Shown in pieces: positions 17,521-25,092 of a stretch of 64,000 nt of DNA; positions within the stretch are counted from its first letter, which is position 1, and each line of letters starts with the position of its first letter. The notes under the pieces were generated by a model. The model searched no databases. It was not told where the DNA came from and saw only the letters and a list, made by a program, of their open reading frames with translations. The position numbers were made by a program, and so were the translations under genes. Source of the DNA: DATAUD01 sp036268455 (lineage in GTDB: Bacteria; Verrucomicrobiota; Verrucomicrobiia; Limisphaerales; Palsa-1400); NCBI GenBank assembly GCA_036268455.1, contig DATAUD010000104.1, forward strand, positions 1 through 64,000, in the 5' to 3' direction.

Positions 17521-18966
17521 ATGGATTCCGCAACTGAAACAATCGAGAATTTTGTAAAAACCGAGTATAAGTACGGGTTTGCCAGCGACATCGAAACGGA
17601 GGCTTTTTTGCCCGGCTTAAACGAGGATGTGGTGCGCCGGATTTCGGAGAAAAAAGGGGAACCGGCCTTTATGCTCGAGTGGCGCCTCAAAGCGTTCCGC
17701 CAATGGAAAACCATGACGGAACCGCACTGGGCCAATGCTCATTACGCGCCGATCGATTATCAGTCGTATATTTATTATGCCGCGCCCAAGCAGAAGAAAA
17801 AACTGGGCAGCATGGACGAAGTGGACCCGGAAACGCGCGCGATGTTTGAAAAACTGGGCATTTCCCTGGACGAACAAAAACGGTTCTCCGGCGTGGCGGT
17901 CGATGCCGTGCTTGACAGTGTCTCCGTCGCGACGACTTTCAAGGAGGAATTGGGCAAGCAGGGAATTATCTTTTGCTCATTCAGCGAGGCGGTGCGGAAT
18001 CATCCCGAACTGGTCGCAAAATATTTGGGAAGCGTCGTTCCGACGAATGACAATTTTTTTGCCGCGTTGAACTCGGCGGTATTTAGCGATGGCTCGTTTT
18101 GTTACATCCCAAAGGGCGCGCGGTGCCCGATGGAGCTATCGACCTACTTCCGCATCAACACCGCTGGCGCGGGACAGTTCGAGCGGACGTTGATTATCGC
18201 GGACGAAGGCAGCTACGTCAGCTACCTGGAAGGTTGCACCGCGCCGATGCGCGATGAAAATCAATTGCACGCGGCGGTGGTGGAATTGGTCGCGCTGGAA
18301 AACGCGGAGATTAAATATTCAACGGTGCAGAATTGGTACCCCGGCGACGCCGAGGGCAAGGGCGGCATTTATAATTTTGTGACCAAACGCGGCAAGTGCG
18401 CCGGGCATAATTCAAAAATTTCCTGGACGCAAGTCGAGACGGGTTCGGCGATCACCTGGAAATATCCGAGCGTATTGTTGATGGGCGACAATTCGGTCGG
18501 CGAATTTTACTCCGTCGCGCTGACGAATCACCGCCAGCAGGCAGATACCGGCACCAAGATGGTTCACATCGGCAAAAACACGAAGAGCACGATTGTCTCC
18601 AAAGGCATTTCCGCCGGGCGCGGGCAAAACAGCTATCGCGGCCAGGTGAAGATTCTCAAGAGCGCCGCCAACGCGCGGAATTATTCGCAGTGCGATTCAT
18701 TGTTGCTCGGCGACAAATGCGGCGCGCACACGTTTCCTTACGTCGAAGTGCGCAACAGCACGGCGACGGTCGAGCACGAGGCTTCCACCTCGAAAATCGG
18801 CGAGGACCAGATTTTTTATTGCAACCAGCGGGGCATCTCGACGCAGGACGCGGTGAACATGATCGTCAACGGATACTGCAAGGAAGTATTCAAGCAGTTG
18901 CCGATGGAGTTCGCCGTCGAAGCGCAAAAGCTTCTCGGGGTAAGCCTCGAAGGCAGCGTTGGCTGA
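17521..18966 (+). CDS. sufB: Fe-S cluster assembly protein SufB
   Basis: 481 residues. I preferred the ATG at 17521 over a TTG three codons upstream. N-terminal YKYGFASDIETE, then TNDNFFAALNSAVFSDGSF, CPMELSTYFRIN, SYLEGCTAPMRDENQLHAAVVELVA and the C-terminal EHEASTSKIGEDQIFYCNQRG. These are the near-invariant SufB beta-helix blocks. The conserved Cys of YSQCDSLL and the Glu/His of VEHEAS match positions proposed to act in cluster formation. Forms the SufBC2D scaffold with the next two genes. Confidence 0.97.
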   Translation: MDSATETIENFVKTEYKYGFASDIETEAFLPGLNEDVVRRISEKKGEPAFMLEWRLKAFRQWKTMTEPHWANAHYAPIDYQSYIYYAAPKQKKKLGSMDEVDPETRAMFEKLGISLDEQKRFSGVAVDAVLDSVSVATTFKEELGKQGIIFCSFSEAVRNHPELVAKYLGSVVPTNDNFFAALNSAVFSDGSFCYIPKGARCPMELSTYFRINTAGAGQFERTLIIADEGSYVSYLEGCTAPMRDENQLHAAVVELVALENAEIKYSTVQNWYPGDAEGKGGIYNFVTKRGKCAGHNSKISWTQVETGSAITWKYPSVLLMGDNSVGEFYSVALTNHRQQADTGTKMVHIGKNTKSTIVSKGISAGRGQNSYRGQVKILKSAANARNYSQCDSLLLGDKCGAHTFPYVEVRNSTATVEHEASTSKIGEDQIFYCNQRGISTQDAVNMIVNGYCKEVFKQLPMEFAVEAQKLLGVSLEGSVG

Positions 18967-19016
18967 TTCCTTCAAACAAAATTCCCGTGAGTGGAAATAA
19001 CACAGTGACTACATCC

Positions 19017-19778
19017 ATGCTTGATATTCGCAATTTATCCGCCGGAGTGGACGGCAAGGAAATCCTCAAGGGGCTTGGCCTCTCCGTCAAAGCGGGCGAG
19101 GTCCATGCCATTATGGGGCCGAACGGCAGCGGCAAAAGCACGCTGGCCGGTGTTCTCGCCGGGCGCGGTGATTACAACGTCACCGGCGGCAGTGTGACGT
19201 TTAACGGCGCCGATTTGCTGGAGATGAAGCCGGAGGAGCGCGCGCGCGCGGGCGTTTTCCTTGCGTTCCAATACCCGGTGGAAATTCCCGGCGTCAATAG
19301 CACCGTTTTCTTGAAGGCCGCGTTCAATGAGTGCCGCAAGTCGCGCAACGAGGAGGAATTGGACAGCTTCGAGTTCCTCAAGCTTGTCAAACAAAAGGCA
19401 AAATTGCTCGAACTTGACGCCTCCCTGCTCAATCGTTCGGTCAACGAGGGATTTTCCGGCGGCGAAAAGAAACGCAACGAGATTTTTCAAATGGCCGTGC
19501 TCGATCCCCGACTGGCCATCCTCGATGAAACAGATTCCGGTTTGGACATCGACGCCTTGAAAGTGGTCGCTGGCGGAGTGAATAAACTGCGGCGGCCGGA
19601 CAACGCCACGTTGGTCATCACCCATTATCAGCGCCTGCTCAATTATATCGTTCCCGATTTTGTCCACGTTCTTGCAAAGGGGCAGATCGTAAAATCAGGC
19701 GGCAAGGAACTGGCGTTCGAGTTGGAGGAGCGCGGCTATGATTGGATTCTCGACGGCAGCGCAAATGGAAAACCATGA
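19017..19778 (+). CDS. sufC: Fe-S cluster assembly ATPase SufC
   Basis: 253 residues from the ATG at 19017; in-frame GTGs at 18987 and 19005 are possible earlier starts. Walker A GPNGSGKS (34-41), Q-loop VFLAFQYPVEIPG, signature FSGGEKKR (about 146-153), Walker B LAILDETDSGLD (167-178) and switch His in LVITHYQRLL. The EKKR signature and ETDSGLD Walker B set SufC apart from transport ATPases. It drives conformational change in the SufBCD complex. Its stop overlaps the sufD ATG (ATGA). Confidence 0.97.
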   Translation: MLDIRNLSAGVDGKEILKGLGLSVKAGEVHAIMGPNGSGKSTLAGVLAGRGDYNVTGGSVTFNGADLLEMKPEERARAGVFLAFQYPVEIPGVNSTVFLKAAFNECRKSRNEEELDSFEFLKLVKQKAKLLELDASLLNRSVNEGFSGGEKKRNEIFQMAVLDPRLAILDETDSGLDIDALKVVAGGVNKLRRPDNATLVITHYQRLLNYIVPDFVHVLAKGQIVKSGGKELAFELEERGYDWILDGSANGKP

Positions 19779-21073
19779 GTGACGCACTTCAGAATTTCGT
19801 GGAGGATTTGAACTCCGCCGGCACAGGCGCCAATCCTCCGTGGTTGAAGTCGATTCGCGATGCGGCGCGCGCGCACATGGACCAAGCCGGTTTTCCCAAT
19901 ACGCGCCAGGAGGAATGGCGGTTTACCAATGTGGCCCCGCTGTTGGAACTTCCATTGCATCCAGCCGCCCAAAACGGCCGGCACGTTTCTGCGAGCGATA
20001 TCGAACCGTTTCAATTGGACGCCGACGGCGCCCGCCTGGTTTTTGTCGATGGCTGGTTTCGCTCGGATTTATCCTCGTTGCCGAAAGCGCCGGGACTCGA
20101 AGTGGATAGTTTGCGCAACCGCCTCAACGGCGATGGCGCCCTCCTGCAAAAACATCTCGGACGCCACGCCAGTTGTGTGGGAAATTTTTTCACCGCCCTT
20201 AACACGGCATTTTTCCAGGATGGCGCTTTTGTTTCGGTGGCTGCGGGGGCAGCATTGGAACAACCCGTCCAATTGCTCTTCGTCGCGGCTTCCGAAAAGC
20301 CAGGGGCGGCGGCGCAGGTGAGGAATTTGATTTTGGCGGAACGAGGCGCGTCGGTGAAAATCGTGGAAACTTACGCCAGCCTCACCGGGGCGGCCCACAT
20401 GACCAACGCCGTTACGGAACTGACGCTTGGCCCCGAAGCCCGCGTCGAACATTGCAGGCTGCAGAATGAAAATCAGCAGGCGTTCCACATTGCCGCGGTG
20501 CAGGCGGTGCAGGAAAAGGACAGTCGCTGGCTTTCCCATTCAATTGCCAGCGGAGGACGGTTCGCGCGCAATCAGATTCAGGCGCTTTTAAACGCCGGCG
20601 GCGCGGAGGCGGTCCTCAACGGCCTCTATCTCGGTCGTGACGAACAATTGATTGACCACCACACCGTCGTCGATCACGCCAAGCCGCATTGCGAGAGCCA
20701 CGAGTTTTATCACGGCATCCTCTCGGACCGTTCGCATGGCGTGTTCAACGGCAAAATTTTCGTGCGGAAGGACGCCCAAAAAACCAACGCCAAGCAAACC
20801 AATCGCAATCTCGTTCTTTCCGAAAATGCTGTCATCGATACCAAGCCGCAGTTGGAGATTTTTGCCGACGATGTCAAATGCACTCACGGCGCGACCGTCG
20901 GCCAATTGAATGACGAGGCCCTTTTTTACCTTCGTTCGCGCGGCATCGGATCGGATGACGCGCGGCGCATGCTCATCCGCGCTTTCGCGAACGACGTTGT
21001 GAACCGCATCACCATCGAGCCGGTTCGCGAGCGATTGGACAAGCTCCTTGAGGAAAGGTTTGATCGTGGGTGA
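19775..21073 (+). CDS. sufD: Fe-S cluster assembly protein SufD
   Basis: 432 residues from the ATG overlapping the sufC stop. N-terminal helical part with ARAHMDQAGFPNTRQEEWRFTN, as in SufD. The beta-helix core has VEHCRLQNENQQAFHIAAVQ, HHTVVDHAKPHCESHEFYHG, FNGKIFVRKDAQKTNAKQTN and the C-terminal KCTHGATVGQLNDEALFYLRSRG. The Cys-Thr-His (KCTHGA) holds the SufD cysteine/histidine pair implicated at the SufB-SufD interface. Ends eight bases inside sufU. Confidence 0.96.
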   Translation: MSDALQNFVEDLNSAGTGANPPWLKSIRDAARAHMDQAGFPNTRQEEWRFTNVAPLLELPLHPAAQNGRHVSASDIEPFQLDADGARLVFVDGWFRSDLSSLPKAPGLEVDSLRNRLNGDGALLQKHLGRHASCVGNFFTALNTAFFQDGAFVSVAAGAALEQPVQLLFVAASEKPGAAAQVRNLILAERGASVKIVETYASLTGAAHMTNAVTELTLGPEARVEHCRLQNENQQAFHIAAVQAVQEKDSRWLSHSIASGGRFARNQIQALLNAGGAEAVLNGLYLGRDEQLIDHHTVVDHAKPHCESHEFYHGILSDRSHGVFNGKIFVRKDAQKTNAKQTNRNLVLSENAVIDTKPQLEIFADDVKCTHGATVGQLNDEALFYLRSRGIGSDDARRMLIRAFANDVVNRITIEPVRERLDKLLEERFDRG

Positions 21074-21518
21074 CGAACTTAGCCAGCTTTATCAGGAAGT
21101 GATTCTCGATCACTGCCGCAAGCCGCGTCATTTTCAGGCAATGAGCGATGCCAGCAGTCACGCCGAAGGAAAAAATCCGTTGTGCGGCGATAATTTCACC
21201 GTTTTCCTCAAACTCGAAGACGGCGTGATTCAGGACATAACATTCCAGGGGTCCGGCTGCTGCATCTCCAAAGCGTCCGCGTCGATGATGACCGGCGAGC
21301 TTAAGGGGAAATCGGCCGAGGACGCCCGAAAATATTTCGCCCGATACCACGCGATGGTCACAACGGGCGCGGCGGACGAAGAATCAATGGGCAAATTATG
21401 CGCCTTCGCCGGCGTCCATCACTTTCCAATGCGCGTTAAATGCGCCATATTGCCATGGCACGCCATGCTCGCCGCGCTTAACGGCGAACCCAGCGTTTCG
21501 ACCGAGGAAAAGACATGA
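21066..21518 (+). CDS. sufU: SufU-like zinc-dependent sulfurtransferase / scaffold
   Basis: 150 residues from GTG at 21066. I chose this start because AGGAAAGG (21052-21059) sits six bases before it; it overlaps the sufD end by eight bases. Conserved ligands Cys40 and Asp42 (NPLCGDN), Cys65 (GSGCCIS) and Cys126 (VKCAILPW). Between the second and third cysteines lies the extra stretch that separates SufU from IscU. In Firmicutes SufU accepts persulfide from SufS at a zinc site, and that is the likely role here. A second, IscU/NifU-like scaffold closes the same operon. Confidence 0.9.
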   Translation: MGDELSQLYQEVILDHCRKPRHFQAMSDASSHAEGKNPLCGDNFTVFLKLEDGVIQDITFQGSGCCISKASASMMTGELKGKSAEDARKYFARYHAMVTTGAADEESMGKLCAFAGVHHFPMRVKCAILPWHAMLAALNGEPSVSTEEKT

Positions 21519-22063
21519 GCGAAGAGATTGTTTTAAAACGCGACTGCGAAGCGGTCCTCATTCCCGCCGGCACGAAAATCACGCTTCAAGCCGGCGAACC
21601 CGTCATAATCACGCAGGCTCTCGGCGGCAGCTTTACCGTGATCATTCATGGCAACATGGCCCGGATTGACGCCCGCGACGCCGATGCCCTGGGCCAAGCC
21701 CCGCCAGCCTCAACGTCCGCGGAAACCGCCGCCGCACCGGAAACCGCCGCAGTTTCCGAGGAGCAAGTCATGGAAAAACTTCGCACCTGTTACGACCCCG
21801 AAATTCCGGTCAACATCGTTGATCTCGGTTTGGTTTATGATTTGCAGATACAGCCATTGCCCGCCGGCGGCCAGCGCGTTGAAATCAAAATGACTTTGAC
21901 GGCTCCCGGTTGCGGCATGGGCCCGGTGCTTCAACAGGATGTCGAATCCAAAGTTTCCGCCATTCCCGGCGTCAAGGAAGCGGCGGTGTTCCTGGTTTGG
22001 GACCCGCCTTGGAACCGCGACATGCTCTCCGAAACCGCCAAACTCGAACTTGGATTGATGTGA
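21515..22063 (+). CDS. sufT: SufT family (MIP18/DUF59) Fe-S assembly protein
   Basis: 182 residues; ATG overlaps the sufU stop (ATGA). The N-terminal 50 residues form a small beta-domain (RDCEAVLIPAGTKITLQAG), followed by an Ala/Pro/Thr linker. The MIP18 domain has DPEIPVNIVDLGLVYDL and TAPGCGMGPVL, then VFLVWDPPWNRDMLS. The long N-terminal extension is the form annotated as SufT in actinobacteria and Verrucomicrobiota. Involved in maturation or delivery of Fe-S clusters, particularly under high demand. Confidence 0.9.
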   Translation: MSEEIVLKRDCEAVLIPAGTKITLQAGEPVIITQALGGSFTVIIHGNMARIDARDADALGQAPPASTSAETAAAPETAAVSEEQVMEKLRTCYDPEIPVNIVDLGLVYDLQIQPLPAGGQRVEIKMTLTAPGCGMGPVLQQDVESKVSAIPGVKEAAVFLVWDPPWNRDMLSETAKLELGLM

Positions 22064-23295
22064 CCCGCAAAACTCCAGATTGGGCGGCGATTCGAAGTGA
22101 ATTTCCGATCCTCGGGCAAACCGTCAACGGCTTCCCGCTCGTTTATCTTGACAACGCCGCCACCTCGCAAAAGCCGCGCCCGGTTCTCGAAACCCTGAAT
22201 CGTTATTATTTGCAGGACAATAGCAACGTCCATCGCGGCATCCACGAATTAAGCCGCCGCGCCACCGTCGGTTTCGAAGCCGCGCGCGACCGCGTCGCCC
22301 GCTTCCTCAATGCCCGCGAATCGGCCGAAATTATTTTCACCCGTGGAACGACCGAGGGCATCAACCTCGTCGCCAATTCCTGGGGCGCAAAAAACATCAA
22401 GGCCGGCGACACAATTTTGCTCACGGAAATGGAGCATCACAGCAACATCGTCCCCTGGCAACTGCTGGCCTCCCGCACCGGCGCCAAGCTCGCCTATGTC
22501 CCGGTCACCGGCGACGACGGATTGCTGGATTTGACCAACCTGGACAACTTGCTGGACGGCACTGTCAAACTATTTGCGTTCACACACATTTCCAACACTC
22601 TCGGCACCGTCAATCCCGTGGTCGAACTCTGCGCGCGCGCGCGCGAACGCGGAATTACGACGCTGGTGGATGCCGCTCAAAGCGCCGGCCACCGACCGGT
22701 TGATGTCCAGGAGATCGGCTGCGATTTTCTTGCTTTTTCCGGCCATAAACTTTGCGGGCCAACCGGCAGCGGCGTTCTGTATGGACGCCGCGATGTCCTG
22801 GAACAAATGCCGCCCTTCCAAGGTGGCGGCGACATGATCTCCAACGTCGATTTCTTTCAGAGCACATGGAAGGAAGTCCCGCACAAATTTGAAGCCGGCA
22901 CGCCCGATATTTCGGCCGCCATCGGCCTTCGCGCCGCCCTGGATTATATCGATGGCATTGGCCTCGAAAATATTGCCCGCCACGACGAGGAATTGGCGGC
23001 TCTGGCAATGGACAGGCTCGCGCAATTGCGGGATATTCGCATCTTCGGCCCCAAGAACGGCCACGCGGGCGTGGTCAGTTTCCTTATGCGCAATATCCAC
23101 GCGCACGATGTTGTCACGGTTGCCGATCAGCGCGGCGTCGCGTTGCGCGGCGGACACCATTGCAATCAGCCGCTGATGAAAAAGCTCGGGATCGAATCAA
23201 CCGCCCGCGCCAGTTTTTATTTTTACAACACCCTCGCCGAAGTGGATCGGCTGGCCGAAGTGCTCGCGGAAATCAAAAAGTTTTTTGGCGAATGA
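22060..23295 (+). CDS. sufS: Cysteine desulfurase SufS
   Basis: 411 residues from a GTG overlapping the sufT stop (GTGA). PLP lysine Lys230 in FSGHKLCGPTG, the HHSN motif in MEHHSNIVPW, DAAQSAGHRPVD holding the PLP-pairing Asp, and the persulfide Cys368 in RGGHHCNQPLM. The RGGHHC motif in a short loop makes it group II (SufS/CsdA), matching the adjacent SufU. It releases sulfur from cysteine for cluster building. Confidence 0.96.
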   Translation: MTRKTPDWAAIRSEFPILGQTVNGFPLVYLDNAATSQKPRPVLETLNRYYLQDNSNVHRGIHELSRRATVGFEAARDRVARFLNARESAEIIFTRGTTEGINLVANSWGAKNIKAGDTILLTEMEHHSNIVPWQLLASRTGAKLAYVPVTGDDGLLDLTNLDNLLDGTVKLFAFTHISNTLGTVNPVVELCARARERGITTLVDAAQSAGHRPVDVQEIGCDFLAFSGHKLCGPTGSGVLYGRRDVLEQMPPFQGGGDMISNVDFFQSTWKEVPHKFEAGTPDISAAIGLRAALDYIDGIGLENIARHDEELAALAMDRLAQLRDIRIFGPKNGHAGVVSFLMRNIHAHDVVTVADQRGVALRGGHHCNQPLMKKLGIESTARASFYFYNTLAEVDRLAEVLAEIKKFFGE

Positions 23296-23837
23296 ATCAG
23301 CAAATCGATAAGTCCGCCCCGATGAAACGCGTTCTGGAAGTTTTCCCTGGCGCGCAAAGGGCGCTGTTTCGCCGCTACCATATCGGTGGCTGCGCCAGTT
23401 GCGCCTTTCAGCCGGATGAAACCCTGGATGCCCTCTGCGCCCGCAATACGTTGAACGTAGATGAAGTCATCGAACATATTAAAACCAGCCACAAACAGGA
23501 CGAGGAACTGCAAATCTCTCCCGCTGAATTGGCTGGCTTGCGCCAATCGGGGCCGGTTCGCATTGTCGATATTCGCGCCCGCGAGGAATTCGAGGCCACT
23601 CATCTCGAGGGGGCCGTCCTTCTTTCCCAACCGGTGATGCAGGAAATTCTTGGCCAATGGCCTCGCGCCGAATTAATGGTCATTTGCGATCATCGCGGCC
23701 AAAACAGCCTCGACGCCGCCGCCTATTTCCTGGGCCAGGGATTCAACAACGTCCGCTGTTTGCGTGGCGGCATCGATGCCTGGTCGCGCGAAGTCGATGC
23801 CAGAGTCCCCCGCTATCGCCTCGAACTTTCAAAATGA
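23292..23837 (+). CDS. DUF1858-like plus rhodanese-domain protein of the suf operon
   Basis: 181 residues; ATG overlaps the sufS stop (ATGA). Residues 1-66 hold a DUF1858/ScdA-N-like helical domain with GGCASCAF (Cys34, Cys37). Residues 75-181 are a rhodanese domain (VDIRAREEFEATHLEGAV; active-site loop CDHRGQNS with Cys132; GFNNVRCLRGGIDAW). The loop sequence differs from the usual CxxGxRS, so the sulfur donor or acceptor may be specialised. Place in the operon suggests persulfide relay between SufS and a scaffold. That is inference. Confidence 0.85.
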   Translation: MNQQIDKSAPMKRVLEVFPGAQRALFRRYHIGGCASCAFQPDETLDALCARNTLNVDEVIEHIKTSHKQDEELQISPAELAGLRQSGPVRIVDIRAREEFEATHLEGAVLLSQPVMQEILGQWPRAELMVICDHRGQNSLDAAAYFLGQGFNNVRCLRGGIDAWSREVDARVPRYRLELSK

Positions 23838-24313
23838 ACGACGATTTTCAAAAGCGAATCGAAGAAGCTTTGCGCGATCCCAAAAACCTTGGCGAACTGC
23901 AAAACGCCGACGCCGTCGGGACCGCTGGCAGCGCGGCTTGCGGTGACATGATCCGGCTGTGGATCAAGTTCAAGGAGCAATCGGGGAAAAAAGTGATCGA
24001 CCGCGCCACATTCCAAAGTTTTGGCTGCGAAACTGCCATTGCCGTCGCAAGCCTGGCTACGGAATTGATTCGCGGCAAAACCGCCGAGGAAGTAATGGCA
24101 ATGTCCGCCGAGGAATTGGCCCCTGGTCTTGGCCCCCTGCCGCCCGTCAAAATCCATTGCAGCCAATTGGTGGAAAGCGCACTGCACTCGGCATTGCAAG
24201 GCTCTTCGGCTCCAACGCCGCCTGCGGCCTCCGCCGCCCCCAGTCTGCTCGAAAATTTCAGCCAGCCCTCGCAAACTTCCGGGAAGTTGAAAGTCATTTT
24301 GCTGGATGAATAA
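23834..24313 (+). CDS. NifU-N/IscU-type Fe-S scaffold protein
   Basis: 159 residues; ATG overlaps the rhodanese stop (ATGA). Ligands Cys36 and Asp38 (AACGDM), Cys65 (FGCETAIA) and Cys109 (IHCSQLVE) match the IscU pattern. The core ends near residue 122 and is followed by a 35-residue Ala/Pro/Ser tail of unknown role. With SufU upstream, the operon encodes two scaffold-like proteins of different subtype. Ends next to a convergent pseudopilin gene, with no gap. Confidence 0.88.
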   Translation: MNDDFQKRIEEALRDPKNLGELQNADAVGTAGSAACGDMIRLWIKFKEQSGKKVIDRATFQSFGCETAIAVASLATELIRGKTAEEVMAMSAEELAPGLGPLPPVKIHCSQLVESALHSALQGSSAPTPPAASAAPSLLENFSQPSQTSGKLKVILLDE

Positions 24314-25090
24314 TTAGTTTGAAGGGGCGGCCTGTTGCAGCCGTGTCACATCCTGTACGGCTACGGGGTCTGTCAACTCATCGCCGGTTTCGATGTAAGT
24401 TGAGATGGGAAGCGGGCTTCGCCATTTCCAGTACTCGGCGTGCCCGTCCGCGAAAGCAAGTGTGTCGCCGTTTTGGTGCCTCCATGCGGGCACATTGATC
24501 CAATTGGTGATCGTGGTTGAATAAAGGAAGTGCCCGTCATCAATCGTCGAAATATCCTCCTCAATAAAAGTAAGGACGGCCGAGGATTTCTGAATTTGAC
24601 CCGTTTGGAACAAGGAAGTGACGTCATACAAATCATCCTCTTCCGGCCCGTTCATGAAGCAGCTCAAGGAATAGCTCCGCAGTGTGGGAATACTGGTTGC
24701 CAAAACGACACTTCGGTCGGCGGGACATCGGTATATCTTGATGCTTTTCGCGTACGCATAAATCGACCCGCTGGTGATGGTCGCCGTGTTGGTGTCCAAG
24801 GCGGCGTTGCCCGTCACCCATGAATTCGAAGGGCTTTCAGCGACGTCTCCCGAGCGAAAAATCCAATCGTTGGACGCCAAAAGGCCGCGCGAGTCATCGG
24901 CGTACATTTGCCAGGCTAAATTAAGCTGATGCTCGTTATTGAGGCAAACGACGCGATCCCCATTCTCCTTCGACCGTGAAAGCGCCGGCAACAGCAACGC
25001 CGCCAGAATTGCGATTATCGCGATAACCACCAACAGTTCGACCAATGTGAAACCGTTCCGCGGGTTCGATCGTGGCGCGAAGTGGCTCAT
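24314..25090 (-). CDS. Pseudopilin-like protein with prepilin N-terminal methylation motif
   Basis: 258 residues. I took the ATG at 25090, which gives a short basic leader before GFTLVELLVVIAIIAILAAL; longer in-frame extensions lack a plausible start context. The prepilin peptidase would cut after the Gly. The rest is a globular domain with CLNNEHQLNLAWQMYADDS and a C-terminal WRHQNGDTLAFADGHAEYW, the H-x9-DG type motif common in Planctomycetes and Verrucomicrobiota. Likely exported through a type II/IV pilus-like system. It lies two bases after the sigma-fusion gene and is probably co-transcribed. Confidence 0.88.
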   Translation of the reverse strand: MSHFAPRSNPRNGFTLVELLVVIAIIAILAALLLPALSRSKENGDRVVCLNNEHQLNLAWQMYADDSRGLLASNDWIFRSGDVAESPSNSWVTGNAALDTNTATITSGSIYAYAKSIKIYRCPADRSVVLATSIPTLRSYSLSCFMNGPEEDDLYDVTSLFQTGQIQKSSAVLTFIEEDISTIDDGHFLYSTTITNWINVPAWRHQNGDTLAFADGHAEYWKWRSPLPISTYIETGDELTDPVAVQDVTRLQQAAPSN

Positions 25091-25092
25091 AA

